DNA of 64,000 bases from Dryocola clanedunensis_A (GCA_038405435.1 JBBYHZ010000004.1), one strand, 5' to 3'. Positions 39,501 through 47,852 are shown, numbered from the stretch's first letter. Made by a program: numbers and translations. The notes: generated by a model from the letters alone, not told the origin.

Positions 39501-42115
39501 TCTGGACGCAGCCGCTCTCCTATACCACCGAATGCGCGAAAGCCTGCTTCACGGCGGCGGTCACCCACGGCGATTTAACCATCGCCTCGTTTGCCGCCTG
39601 CCATCAGGTGATCAACTTTTTAAGCCGTGGCGATCACCTGGATAACGTGCTGACCAGCGTCGAGCGCGGGCTGGCCTTCGTGCGCAAAACCCAGTTCCAG
39701 GACGTGGAGCGCATCCTGCTGCTTCAGCGCCACTACGTGGACTACCTCAGAAAACCGCCGGTGGGCAGCTGGGAAAGCGCGGAGGCGCTGCCCGACAGCC
39801 TGCTGCCCGTGGCGCCCGAACAGGCTCCGCAGCAGATGTCGACGCTTATCTTCTGGTTCTGGCTGTACCGTGGCATGGCGCACTTCATCTCCGGCAGCTA
39901 CCCGCAGGCGCAGAACGCGCTGGACCAGGCCGCTTCTTTCGCCTGGTCGGCCCCCGGACACATCCATCAGCTGGATCTGCACCTCTACAGCGCCCTGACC
40001 CTCACCGTGCAGCTGACGCCGGAAACCTTCACCGCGAAACACCGGCGCAGGCTGGAAACCCACCACCACAAGATTGCCCTCTGGGCGCGCATTAACCCTG
40101 AGACGTTCGCCGATAAAGAAGCGCTGGTCTACGCGGAGATTGTTCGTCTTGACGGCATGAACAGCATTGCCCTGGAACAGTACGAAAAAGCCGTGCGGCT
40201 CTCCCGTGAAGCGGGATTCAACCCCGGCAACGCGCTGGCGCACGAGCTTGCCGGACGCTTTGCCTCAAGCTGCGGCTACCACACGGCGGCGGACGCGCAT
40301 TTTCGCGGCGCGATGGCGGCCTGGGGGCGCATCGGCGCGCAGGCGAAGGTGAACCAGCTCATGCAGGCCTATCCCCATCTGGTTTCCGTGGCGCCAGCGA
40401 CCCCCTACGACACCATCGCCTTCGCCCAGAACGAAGAGATTCGCGATCTGCAAAGCGTGATCAAAGCCTCCCGCGCGCTCTCGGAGGAGATCAATCTTGA
40501 ACGATTAATTGAGATCCTGATGACCATGCTGCTGGAGCGGGCCGGAGCACAGCGCGGGCTGCTGATTCGCGTGCTGGACAACAATATTCCCCAGGTAGAA
40601 GCGAGCGCGCTGACCAGCAGCGACGGCGTGCGGGTGCGCATCCTCAGGGATATGCCGATGGCGAGCGATATGCCGCTGTCGGTGCTGGCGGCGGTGATCC
40701 GTACCGGGCAGGAGATCCGTACCGGAAAACCCGAAGAGTTCAGCCCCTTCTCGCAGGACCCCTATCTGGTGACCTCCGGCGCAGCGGTGCTCTGCGTGCC
40801 GATGTTTAAGGGTGCACGGCTGGTCGGGGTGCTGTATCTGGAAAATCGCCTGATGCCCGAGGTCTTTACCGCCGAGCACTCTAAGGTCGTCAGCCTGCTC
40901 GGGGCGCACGCCGCCGTCTCCCTTGAAACGGCCCGGCTGTATGCCGAGCTGCTGGAGGAGAACATTCAGCGCCGCCGGGTGGAAAAAGAGCTGCGCGCAA
41001 GCCAGACCTCGCTGATGCTGGGGGAGCAGATCAGCCATACCGGCAGCTGGCGCTGGGAGATTGAGCAGGACCTGATGTTCATGTCCGAAGAGTACGCCCG
41101 CATCCTCGGCCTGCCGGAGAAGCAGAAGATGATTTCCATGGCGGAATTTCTGACCTTCGTCCACCCGGACGACTATCTGCGCGTCAGCGAAGTGGTCACC
41201 GACGGGGTGCGCGACGGGCTGACGCTACAGGCAGAATTTCGCATCGTGAATGCCCAGGGAAACATGCGCTACATTCTGGGCATCGGCAGCCCGGTGGGGG
41301 TAGGCACCGAGATCTACGAATATTACGGCACCATCACCGATATCACCACGCAGCGGCAGGCGGAAGATGCCGTCAGGGTGGCCCAGGCGGAGTTGGCCCG
41401 CGTGTCCCGCGCGACCACCGTCGGCCAGCTTACCTCTTCCATCGCCCACGAGATTAATCAGCCTCTGATGTCGATAGTCTCGAACGCGGGGGCCAGCCTG
41501 CGCTGGCTGAATCACGACCCAATCAGACACGATAATATTCGCGCCGGACTGGAGGAAATCGTCGCGGAAGGCCAGCGCGCGGGGGAGATAATCCGCAGCA
41601 TCCAGGCCCTGACGCGCAAGCGGGAATCCCACTTCTGCCGCATCGACCTGCACTACCTGGTGCGCCACATTATGACGCTGTCGCGCAGCGAAATTGAACA
41701 ACGAAGGGTGGCCGTGGAGTACGAACTGAAGGCCGACAGGAGCTTTATTTTTGCCGACAGCGTGCAGATCCAGCAGGTGCTCATCAACCTGGTGATCAAC
41801 GCCGTGGAGGCGATGGCCGATGTCTCTGGCCGCACCCGCACGCTGCGCATAGTCACCGGTAACCCCGATGAGGCCTCGGTGGCCCTGCACGTTACGGACA
41901 ACGGCACGGGCCTGCCTCCTGAAGTCCGGGAGCGGGTTTTTGATTCGTTTTACACCACTAAGGCGCAGGGCATGGGGATGGGGCTGACCATCAGCCATTC
42001 CATTATCGAACGGCACCAGGGCAGGCTGACGGCGCAGCCGAACGTTCCCCACGGCAGCTGTTTCAGCTTCACGCTGCCGACGAAGGAGCGCGAGGCTTCA
42101 CCGGATGGGGGTTAA
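36509..42115 (+). CDS. Giant hybrid sensor: kinase-like / AAA ATPase / helical repeats / GAF / PAS / histidine kinase
   Basis: 1868 residues. A Ser/Thr-kinase-like domain (about 10-290) has degenerate motifs: HGDIKPGHIF for HRDxKxxN (Asn replaced by His) and AGFGL for DFG (Asp replaced by Gly). Next is a signalling ATPase with Walker A GGPSGIGKSS (348-357) and Walker B LILLIDD (475-481), then about 700 residues of helical repeat-like sequence, a GAF domain (about 1327-1480), a PAS domain (about 1500-1620) and a histidine kinase with His1647 in SSIAHEINQP, N-box NLVINAVEAM and G-boxes DNGTGLPP and MGMGLTISHS. No membrane segment is evident, so it is probably cytosolic. Such multi-domain kinases are known in Burkholderia, cyanobacteria and others but are rare in enterics. 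The protein kinase part is probably a pseudokinase; the histidine kinase part looks active. Confidence 0.93.
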   Translation: MNNKPTPSDRAVLADLQEGQLFSFRDDVIFTSLIREGSIAWMNGRHPFSDGAFILATAVSDEAEPDATQLLKNEFALRPWLSSAWAVKPAACTQYRGRYALVYPTFSFEPLTRVTGQPMSCIASFLALAIRICHPLRLMHMRNLIHGDIKPGHIFLNGDAACRLAGFGLTTGTSKELKQARLAFSGGTLAYMSPEHTNRTQRPVDSRSDLYSLGIVLYELLTGTLPFDLSAGGLAEWAHHHIASEPRPPHLVRNTIPVMLSGIILRLLAKSPDNRYQTVDGLVADLRRCQATLDENSDIPPFTPGLQDLSPEVHLTDTLYTAHPQSRELVAAFDEVNQSGNHLLVAIGGPSGIGKSSLIASALKELQNRHALLAIGKVDQFSASLPYGVLTSAFRSLTLTLLGLPAEEVAVWKMRLSRALEGYEGLAINLVPELGLLIDAKSHRAPDPLSTDARARFDHMVLNLVTTFATPGCPLILLIDDLHWIDTASLHVLTFILKNSAALPLLMVIALREGAAPDKSGVSGALEQLSGAAQRLKAIAPAPLSVKAIARWLADVFQQRSADTPDLARLIHEKTGGNPLFLHEFFKRIVEDGLVTHSKYQGKWHYDLAAIRARHYTENVVSLVLQQLEKMPPETRRLLGSLACLGSRGELDTVSRVLSISDADIRYQLHPAVTAQLLTLSTDGWAFTHDKVQEAAFALLDSAEKGRLHLTTASIMAEASRLAAGNEMLFRAIHHVSAAIDCVQPPAQRKMFRELSMLAAQRARRTGDYLSALRYLQTARALEGGAAENAADLRLELEEAECEFLLGNLAAARQLCDRLLGSPGGMTEKVAAANLLAEIHMRQSDNQLALETTLCWLSVSGISIDRHPDASGCNAAWEALNNRIGDNPAAVFAHLPEMAHPETEAVMNLLSSASIFASFSNPHLHFMLLCQMLHLTLERGVTGASTSAMGWFGVLIGERYAEYRLGFRYARQARELVERHGFSACEAKTLLPLDQLSVWTQPLSYTTECAKACFTAAVTHGDLTIASFAACHQVINFLSRGDHLDNVLTSVERGLAFVRKTQFQDVERILLLQRHYVDYLRKPPVGSWESAEALPDSLLPVAPEQAPQQMSTLIFWFWLYRGMAHFISGSYPQAQNALDQAASFAWSAPGHIHQLDLHLYSALTLTVQLTPETFTAKHRRRLETHHHKIALWARINPETFADKEALVYAEIVRLDGMNSIALEQYEKAVRLSREAGFNPGNALAHELAGRFASSCGYHTAADAHFRGAMAAWGRIGAQAKVNQLMQAYPHLVSVAPATPYDTIAFAQNEEIRDLQSVIKASRALSEEINLERLIEILMTMLLERAGAQRGLLIRVLDNNIPQVEASALTSSDGVRVRILRDMPMASDMPLSVLAAVIRTGQEIRTGKPEEFSPFSQDPYLVTSGAAVLCVPMFKGARLVGVLYLENRLMPEVFTAEHSKVVSLLGAHAAVSLETARLYAELLEENIQRRRVEKELRASQTSLMLGEQISHTGSWRWEIEQDLMFMSEEYARILGLPEKQKMISMAEFLTFVHPDDYLRVSEVVTDGVRDGLTLQAEFRIVNAQGNMRYILGIGSPVGVGTEIYEYYGTITDITTQRQAEDAVRVAQAELARVSRATTVGQLTSSIAHEINQPLMSIVSNAGASLRWLNHDPIRHDNIRAGLEEIVAEGQRAGEIIRSIQALTRKRESHFCRIDLHYLVRHIMTLSRSEIEQRRVAVEYELKADRSFIFADSVQIQQVLINLVINAVEAMADVSGRTRTLRIVTGNPDEASVALHVTDNGTGLPPEVRERVFDSFYTTKAQGMGMGLTISHSIIERHQGRLTAQPNVPHGSCFSFTLPTKEREASPDGG

Positions 42116-42984
42116 ACCGATTCCTCGCAGTAGCGCAAAAAACGCTGCAAAGCATTCGAGATATGCTTCTGGCGATGATGGATGCGGTAAAGCGTGCGCT
42201 TAAGTTTGGGCAATGGCACCTCGACCTCCACCAGCGAGCCGGTTTCCAGCTGCTCCTGGATTACCCGGCGGGACAGGCAGCTGATGCCAAGGCCGTGGCG
42301 CACCGCGTGTTTGATGGCCTCCGAATTGCCCAGCTCCATGCCCAGATGGAACTGCGGCAGATGGGAGAGCAGCAGGTAGTCCACGATTTCACGCGTGCCT
42401 GAGCCTTTCTCGCGCAGGATCCACTGCTGCTTCGCCAGCGACTCGAGGGTTACAGGCTCTTTCAGCAATGGGGCTGAAGGTGCCGCAAAGACGACCAGCT
42501 CGTCCTCCAGCCAGGGTTCGGTGACCAGCTCGGTCATATGGCTTGGGCCTTCGATCAGGCCGATATCGACGCGGAAATCCGCCACCGCATTGATCACGTC
42601 CTGGCTGTTGCCGACGCTCATCTCCAGCGGCAGCGCCGGGAAATCACGGCGATAGCGGGCGATCATCTCCGGCAGAATATAGTTGCCGATGGTGCTGCTG
42701 GCGTAGACGCGAATCGCGCCGTTGGCTTCGCGGAAGAGCTGTTCTATTTCTCCTGCCTGCTCGAGCAGGCCCACCACGCGCGGGTAAAGCAGCCTTCCGT
42801 GCTCGTTCACCACCAGCCGCTTGCCCACGCGGTCAAACAGCTGAACGCCAAGCTGCCCTTCCAGATCGGATAGCGCCGCGCTGACGGCGGACTGCGACAG
42901 GGCCAGCATCTGCGAGGCCTGGGTGGTAGAGCCGCTTTTTAATACCTCAGCAAAAACTTCTAACTGCCGCAGCGTGATGTGCAT
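42112..42984 (-). CDS. yeiE: LysR-family regulator YeiE
   Basis: 290 residues from the ATG at 42984 (MHITLRQLEVFAEVLKSGST), the family start. The helix-turn-helix is at 1-60 and a LysR effector domain follows (VRIYASS-like IRVYASSTIGNYILPEMIARY). In related bacteria YeiE responds to sulfite and acts on the neighbouring yeiH (from memory of published work). It is divergent from yeiH over a perfect palindrome. Its stop overlaps the hybrid kinase stop by 4 bp in tail-to-tail orientation. Confidence 0.94.
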   Translation of the reverse strand: MHITLRQLEVFAEVLKSGSTTQASQMLALSQSAVSAALSDLEGQLGVQLFDRVGKRLVVNEHGRLLYPRVVGLLEQAGEIEQLFREANGAIRVYASSTIGNYILPEMIARYRRDFPALPLEMSVGNSQDVINAVADFRVDIGLIEGPSHMTELVTEPWLEDELVVFAAPSAPLLKEPVTLESLAKQQWILREKGSGTREIVDYLLLSHLPQFHLGMELGNSEAIKHAVRHGLGISCLSRRVIQEQLETGSLVEVEVPLPKLKRTLYRIHHRQKHISNALQRFLRYCEESV

Positions 42985-43010
42985 TGCGTTTCGCCTTAAC
43001 ACTTATTTCG

Positions 43011-43034
43011 ATTGATTATAAATATATAATCAAT
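43011..43034. promoter_or_regulatory. Perfect palindrome between yeiE and yeiH (LysR-type operator)
   Basis: ATTGATTATA and TATAATCAAT are exact 10-bp arms around AATA, including a T-N11-A pattern. Its place in the divergent gap makes it the likely YeiE site for both genes. Confidence 0.75.
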
Positions 43035-43087
43035 TTTATTTTTAAGCCAGCCCGCCCTATCCTTTTGCCATCACAAAGGAGAAGGCT

Positions 43088-44137
43088 ATGACTGCACACA
43101 CTATTCCCGCACCGCGTCACACCCTGCGGCATTTCCTGCCAGGGCTGGCGCTGACCGGTATCATTACTGCATTTGCTCTGTGGATGGGCAATATCCCGTC
43201 CGTTGCCGGGCTTGGGCTGGGCGCGCTGACGCTGGCTATTTTATGCGGCATGGTCGTCGGTAATACCCTGTACCCAAAAATCTGGCAGCAGTGCGACGGC
43301 GGCGTGCTGTTCGCTAAGCAGCATCTGCTGCGCCTGGGGATTATTCTTTATGGCTTCCGTCTGACGTTTTCGCAAATCGCCGACGTCGGCGCCAGCGGTA
43401 TTATCATCGACATTCTGACCCTGACCAGCACCTTTACCCTCGCCTGCTGGCTTGGGCAGAAGGTGTTTGGGCTGGATAAACAAACCAGCTGGCTGATTGG
43501 CGCGGGCAGCAGCATCTGCGGTGCGGCAGCGATTCTGGCCACCGAACCCGTAGTCAAAGCGGAGGCCAGCAAAGTCACCGTGGCCGTAGCGACCGTGGTT
43601 ATCTTCGGGACGCTGGCGATATTCATCTACCCGATGATTTATCCGTTCGTCACCCAGTGGTTTACGCCTGAAACCTTCGGGATTTATACCGGCTCGACCA
43701 TGCATGAAGTTGCGCAGGTTGTTGCTGCGGGCCATGCCATCAGCCCGGAAACGGAGAACGCGGCGGTGATCGCCAAAATGCTGCGCGTCATGATGCTGGC
43801 ACCGTTCCTGATTTTCCTTGCGGCGCGCGTTAAGCAGCTTGCTCCGGCTGGTGCGGCACAGGCGAGCAAAATCACCATCCCGTGGTTCGCCGTGCTGTTC
43901 ATCGTGGTCGCCATGTTCAACTCGTTCCACCTGCTGCCCGCAGGCCTGGTGAACGCGCTGGTAACGCTGGATACCTTCCTGCTGGCGATGGCGATGGCGG
44001 CGCTGGGCCTGACCACCCACATTGGCGCGCTGAAGAAAGCCGGGGTGCGTCCTCTGCTGATGGCGCTGGTGCTGTTCATCTGGCTGATCGTCGGCGGCGC
44101 GGCCATTAACCTGGGCATCCACCATTTAATGGCCTGA
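43088..44137 (+). CDS. yeiH: UPF0324 membrane protein YeiH (putative sulfur-oxyanion exporter)
   Basis: 349 residues, like E. coli YeiH, with about ten helices and the family motifs LRLGIILYGFRLTFSQIADVG, GAGSSICGAAAIL and TGSTMHEVAQVVAAG. The family (PSE) is assigned to sulfate or sulfite export. AAGGAG lies upstream of the start. It is controlled, by neighbourhood and by reports in relatives, by YeiE. Confidence 0.92.
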   Translation: MTAHTIPAPRHTLRHFLPGLALTGIITAFALWMGNIPSVAGLGLGALTLAILCGMVVGNTLYPKIWQQCDGGVLFAKQHLLRLGIILYGFRLTFSQIADVGASGIIIDILTLTSTFTLACWLGQKVFGLDKQTSWLIGAGSSICGAAAILATEPVVKAEASKVTVAVATVVIFGTLAIFIYPMIYPFVTQWFTPETFGIYTGSTMHEVAQVVAAGHAISPETENAAVIAKMLRVMMLAPFLIFLAARVKQLAPAGAAQASKITIPWFAVLFIVVAMFNSFHLLPAGLVNALVTLDTFLLAMAMAALGLTTHIGALKKAGVRPLLMALVLFIWLIVGGAAINLGIHHLMA

Positions 44138-44156
44138 TGAGAGAAATTTACCTGCT

Positions 44157-44193
44157 AACCCGCTATCATTGCGTTTTCCCGGTAGCGGGTTTT
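44157..44193 (+). terminator. Terminator of yeiH
   Basis: ACCCGCTA pairs with TAGCGGGT around a 17-base loop and is followed by TTTT. It ends just before the nfo ribosome binding site, so some read-through into nfo is possible. Confidence 0.6.
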
Positions 44194-44209
44194 GACAGGA
44201 GAAACAAAG

Positions 44210-45067
44210 ATGAAGTTTATTGGAGCGCACGTCAGCGCCTCGGGCGGATTAGAAAACGCCGCCGTTCGCGCCCACGAACTGGACGCTACCGCTTTTGCCC
44301 TGTTTACTAAAAACCAGCGTCAATGGCGGGCTGCGCCGCTCACCGATGAAGTCATCAGCAACTTCAAACGCGCCTGCGAAAAGTACAGCTACGGGCCAGG
44401 CCAGATCCTGCCTCACGACAGCTATCTGATTAACCTGGGCCATCCGGTTGAAGAGGCGCTGGAAAAATCCCGCGAGGCGTTTCTGGATGAGATGCAGCGC
44501 TGCGAACAGCTCGGGCTGACGCTGCTGAACTTCCACCCAGGCAGCCACCTGAAGCAAATTCCTGAAGAAGAGTGCCTGGCGAAAATTGCCCAGTCCATCA
44601 ACATCGCGCTGGATAAAACCAAAGACGTGGTGGCGGTTATCGAAAACACCGCGGGCCAGGGCAGCAATCTGGGCTTCCGCTTTGAACATCTGGCGGCGAT
44701 TATCGACGGCGTGGAGGACAAATCCCGCGTTGGCGTCTGCATTGACACCTGCCACGCGTTTGCGGCGGGCTACGATCTGCGGACCGAAGAGGACTGCGAG
44801 AGAACGTTCAGCGAATTCGAACGCATCGTCGGCTTCCAGTATTTACGCGGCATGCACCTGAACGATGCCAAAAGCGAATTCGGCAGCCGGGTTGACCGCC
44901 ACAACAGCCTGGGCGCAGGTAACATTGGCCATACGCCTTTTGCGTGGCTGATGCGCGACAGCCGCTTCGACGGCATCCCGCTGATTCTGGAAACGACCAA
45001 TCCGGATATCTGGGCCGAAGAGATCGCCTGGCTGAAAGCCCAGCAGCACGAAACCGCTGTGGCATAA
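44210..45067 (+). CDS. nfo: Endonuclease IV
   Basis: 285 residues from the ATG at 44210 with AGGAG upstream, exactly the E. coli Nfo length. It is a TIM-barrel AP endonuclease with three-metal motifs: MKFIGAHVSASGG, LNFHPGSHL, VIENTAGQG, VCIDTCHAFAAGYD, HLNDAK and GEGN-like GAGNIGH. It incises DNA at abasic sites and oxidised sugars in base excision repair. Confidence 0.97.
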   Translation: MKFIGAHVSASGGLENAAVRAHELDATAFALFTKNQRQWRAAPLTDEVISNFKRACEKYSYGPGQILPHDSYLINLGHPVEEALEKSREAFLDEMQRCEQLGLTLLNFHPGSHLKQIPEEECLAKIAQSINIALDKTKDVVAVIENTAGQGSNLGFRFEHLAAIIDGVEDKSRVGVCIDTCHAFAAGYDLRTEEDCERTFSEFERIVGFQYLRGMHLNDAKSEFGSRVDRHNSLGAGNIGHTPFAWLMRDSRFDGIPLILETTNPDIWAEEIAWLKAQQHETAVA

Positions 45068-45075
45068 TTTTATTA

Positions 45076-45136
45076 CGGCGGATGACGCTTGCCCAACTTA
45101 TCTCGTAGGGCGGATAAGCGCCAGCGTCATCCGCCG
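45076..45136. repeat. Inverted pair of REP elements (BIME-like)
   Basis: CGGCGGATGACGCTTG faces a second unit reading GGGCGGATAAGCG...CGTCATCCGCC, between convergent nfo and the TIM-barrel gene. The left unit is partly decayed. Confidence 0.75.
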
Positions 45137-45143
45137 GTACCTT

Positions 45144-45971
45144 TCAGGCAAACTTCACTAGCCGCTCGCTTAAATTCTCTTCGAGCCACCGCAGCGACTC
45201 AAACCCTGCTTCAGCAATTCTGCCCGGCTCCGCCAGCTGATACTCATCGTTAAAAATCTCCAGCGACCACGGCCCGCGATAGCCTTTGTCCACCAGAGTT
45301 CTGGCAAACTCCAGCACGGGCAGATCGCCCATGCCCGGCACGCAGCGGTAGTGAAGGCTCCATTCCAGCACTTCCAGGTCCTTGCGCGGCGCGTCGGCCA
45401 GCTGCACAAAAAAGATCTTCTCCAGCGGGATGTTTGTCAGGTTGAGTTCATCCCCCAGCGCCAGCACGTGGAAGCTGTCCAGCACTATCCCCAAAGACGC
45501 GCTGTTAACGGCTTTTACCCGGTCCCACGACTGCTGATAGCGGTTGACATGCCTGCCCCAGGCCAGCGCCTCATAGCCCACTTTCACGCCGTGCTGGCGG
45601 GCAAGCTCCGCTATTTTTCCCAGGTCGCTAATCTGCTTATCCCGGCTCGCGTCGCACTGCTCGTCTACGTTGCTGCACAGCAATAGCTTTTCGCAGCCCA
45701 GCTGATTCATCGTCTCGAACGTTCTGCGCGCCCGCTCGAGGTTTTCCGCCAGCTGCGCATCCGGCACTCCCTCGAAGTTACGAAACGGCTGGTACAGCAG
45801 GATCTGTAAGCCCAGGCTGCTGGCGAGCTTCGCAATATCACGCGTGCTTCCCTGCCAGGCCTGGAGATCCGGCTCAAAGATTTCCACGCCGCTAAAGCCC
45901 GCGCGGGCTATCGCGTGAAGTTTTTCAGGTAACGTACCGGCAAGACAAACGGTGGCTATTGAACGCTGCAT
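45144..45971 (-). CDS. Sugar phosphate isomerase/epimerase-like TIM-barrel protein
   Basis: 275 residues from the ATG at 45971 (GAGGA 4 bases upstream). AP_endonuc_2/xylose-isomerase-like pattern: GVEIFEPDLQAW near 28, GYEALAWGRHVNRY near 150, VLDSFHVLALGDE near 180 and SLEIFNDEY near 245 give the Glu, His and Asp ligands of the divalent-metal site. Related proteins include 3-dehydroshikimate dehydratase, IolE-type dehydratases and ketose epimerases; the substrate cannot be told. K-12 has yeiI and nupX in this area instead. A palindrome lies just upstream. Confidence 0.8.
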   Translation of the reverse strand: MQRSIATVCLAGTLPEKLHAIARAGFSGVEIFEPDLQAWQGSTRDIAKLASSLGLQILLYQPFRNFEGVPDAQLAENLERARRTFETMNQLGCEKLLLCSNVDEQCDASRDKQISDLGKIAELARQHGVKVGYEALAWGRHVNRYQQSWDRVKAVNSASLGIVLDSFHVLALGDELNLTNIPLEKIFFVQLADAPRKDLEVLEWSLHYRCVPGMGDLPVLEFARTLVDKGYRGPWSLEIFNDEYQLAEPGRIAEAGFESLRWLEENLSERLVKFA

Positions 45972-46009
45972 ACTTTCCTCGGGAACCCAGTGGGAGAGCT
46001 TTAATCTTT

Positions 46010-46023
46010 GAACCAACTGGTTC
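46010..46023. promoter_or_regulatory. Palindromic operator-like site upstream of the TIM-barrel gene
   Basis: GAACCA-AC-TGGTTC is a perfect inverted repeat about 40 bp before the start codon. The regulator is unknown. Confidence 0.45.
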
Positions 46024-46086
46024 ATTTGGCAACATTCAGGTAACAAATGGCGTTGTAAGCGGGGCTTGCCAGAAATGGAAAGTGAA

Positions 46087-46114
46087 AACGCCCCCGGTTT
46101 TCCCCGGAGGCGTT
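46087..46114 (-). terminator. Terminator of fruBKA
   Basis: Read on the minus strand, AACGCCTCCGGGG and CCGGGGGCGTT form an imperfect stem around AAAA, followed by TTTT, about 30 bp after the fruA stop. Confidence 0.75.
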
Positions 46115-46141
46115 CAGATGAACTGCTTGATTTTACGGATA

Positions 46142-47836
46142 TTAAGCTGTTTTAACAGCCAGCTCGGCGTCCGGGCGCTTCAGGAAGGCGTAAGACAAAC
46201 CTGCCAGCAGCGTACCCGCCACAATCGCAATCAGATAGCCCAGCACCGGCGTAATCGCGCCAGGGATCAGCAGGACGAACAGGCCACCGTGCGGCGCCAT
46301 CAGCTTCGCGCCAACCGCCATGGAGATAGCGCCTGTTACCGCACCGCCCACGATACAGCAGGGCAGAACGCGCATCGGGTCACGGGCCGCGAACGGAATC
46401 GCCCCTTCGGTGATGAAGCACAGGCCCAGCACCAGCGCCGCTTTGCCGCCTTCCTGCTCGGACTTAGCGAACTTACGACGGGCAACCAGCGTCGCCAGGC
46501 CCAGCGCCAGCGGTGGCACCATACCTGCCGCCATGATGGCCGCCATTGGTGCGTAGGTCTGGGTGCTCAGCAGGCCAACGCCGAAAGCGTAAGCCGCTTT
46601 GTTCACCGGGCCGCCCATGTCGGTACACATCATACCGCCGAGGATCGCGCCAAGCAGAACCGCGTTTGCGGTGCCCATGGTCTGCAGCCAGTGGGTCAGG
46701 CCTTCGAGGATTTTCGCAACCGGCGTACCGATCAGGTAGATCATCGCCAGGCCAACAACCAGGCTGGAAATCAGCGGAATGATCAGGATCGGCTTCAATG
46801 CCTCCATGCTTGGCGGCAGCTTCAGCTTAGTGCTGATCGCTTTCGCCACGTAGCCCGCAAGGAAACCGGCAATGATCCCGCCGATGAAACCCGCGCCGGT
46901 GCTGACGGCCAGCATACCGCCGATAAGACCCGGCGTCAGGCCGGGACGGTCAGCGATGGAGAACGCAATGTAACCCGCCAGTACCGGCACCATCAGCGCA
47001 AAGGCGGAGCCGCCGCCGATCTGCATCAGCGCAGCGGCCAGCGTGCCCGGCTCTTTAAACGCTTCGATACCAAAGGCGAAGGAGAGCGCGATGCACAGGC
47101 CGCCCGCAACAACCATCGGCAGCATGTAAGAAACGCCGGTCAGCAGGTGACGGTATGCCCCGGCCCCCTCTTTCTTGCCTTCTTTTGCAGAAGCCGCGCT
47201 CTGGCCTTTGGCTTCAAAGATAGTCGCTTCGGTCTGCGCCTTATCCAGCTCCTGGGCCGTTTTCTTCAGCGCAAGGCCGGTGGAAGTACGGTACATCGGC
47301 TTGCCGGCAAACTTCGCCAGATCCACTTCGATGTCAGCCGCCACGATCACCAGATCGGCCTCGGCCACCTCTTCCGGCGTTATGGCATTGCCCGCACCTA
47401 CGGAGCCACGCGTTTCCACCTTCACCCACCAGCCGCGTTTTTTCGCTTCGGTTTCGATGGCTTCCGCAGCCATAAAGGTGTGCGCTACGCCAGTTGGGCA
47501 GGCAGTTACCGCCACAATGCGTTTCGGGCCTTTTGCCGCCGCAGCCGGTGCCGCAGCGGCAACAGGGGCGGTATAAGGTTTGGCTTTGCCTTTTGCTTCG
47601 CTCAGGAACAGCTCAGGGTGCAGCACCGCACGGTCGATATCGCCCAGGAAGACATTTTTGCCGTTCAGGGCGGTATCTGCCGGGATGGCGGTGCCCACCA
47701 CGATAGCCAGTTCGGCCTCGTTCGGGTTGTCGATAATAGTCAGATGCGCTTTCGAAGCCGCAGCGCTCAGCAGGGTTTTCGCGAGGTAAGCGCGCGCCTG
47801 GCCAAGCGTAGGATCGATAATCAGCAGCGTTTTCAT
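46142..47836 (-). CDS. fruA: PTS fructose-specific EIIBC component
   Basis: 564 residues, like E. coli FruA (563). The N-terminal degenerate IIB' domain is followed by the active IIB domain with the phospho-Cys in TACPTGVAHTFMAAEAI (about 112-128), then the polytopic IIC domain (about 220-560; GGGSAFALMVPVLAGYIAFSIADRPGLTPGLIGG). It imports fructose as fructose-1-phosphate. Last gene of fruBKA, 16 bp after fruK. Confidence 0.97.
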   Translation of the reverse strand: MKTLLIIDPTLGQARAYLAKTLLSAAASKAHLTIIDNPNEAELAIVVGTAIPADTALNGKNVFLGDIDRAVLHPELFLSEAKGKAKPYTAPVAAAAPAAAAKGPKRIVAVTACPTGVAHTFMAAEAIETEAKKRGWWVKVETRGSVGAGNAITPEEVAEADLVIVAADIEVDLAKFAGKPMYRTSTGLALKKTAQELDKAQTEATIFEAKGQSAASAKEGKKEGAGAYRHLLTGVSYMLPMVVAGGLCIALSFAFGIEAFKEPGTLAAALMQIGGGSAFALMVPVLAGYIAFSIADRPGLTPGLIGGMLAVSTGAGFIGGIIAGFLAGYVAKAISTKLKLPPSMEALKPILIIPLISSLVVGLAMIYLIGTPVAKILEGLTHWLQTMGTANAVLLGAILGGMMCTDMGGPVNKAAYAFGVGLLSTQTYAPMAAIMAAGMVPPLALGLATLVARRKFAKSEQEGGKAALVLGLCFITEGAIPFAARDPMRVLPCCIVGGAVTGAISMAVGAKLMAPHGGLFVLLIPGAITPVLGYLIAIVAGTLLAGLSYAFLKRPDAELAVKTA

Positions 47837-47852
47837 TGTTCCTCTCCTGCCG

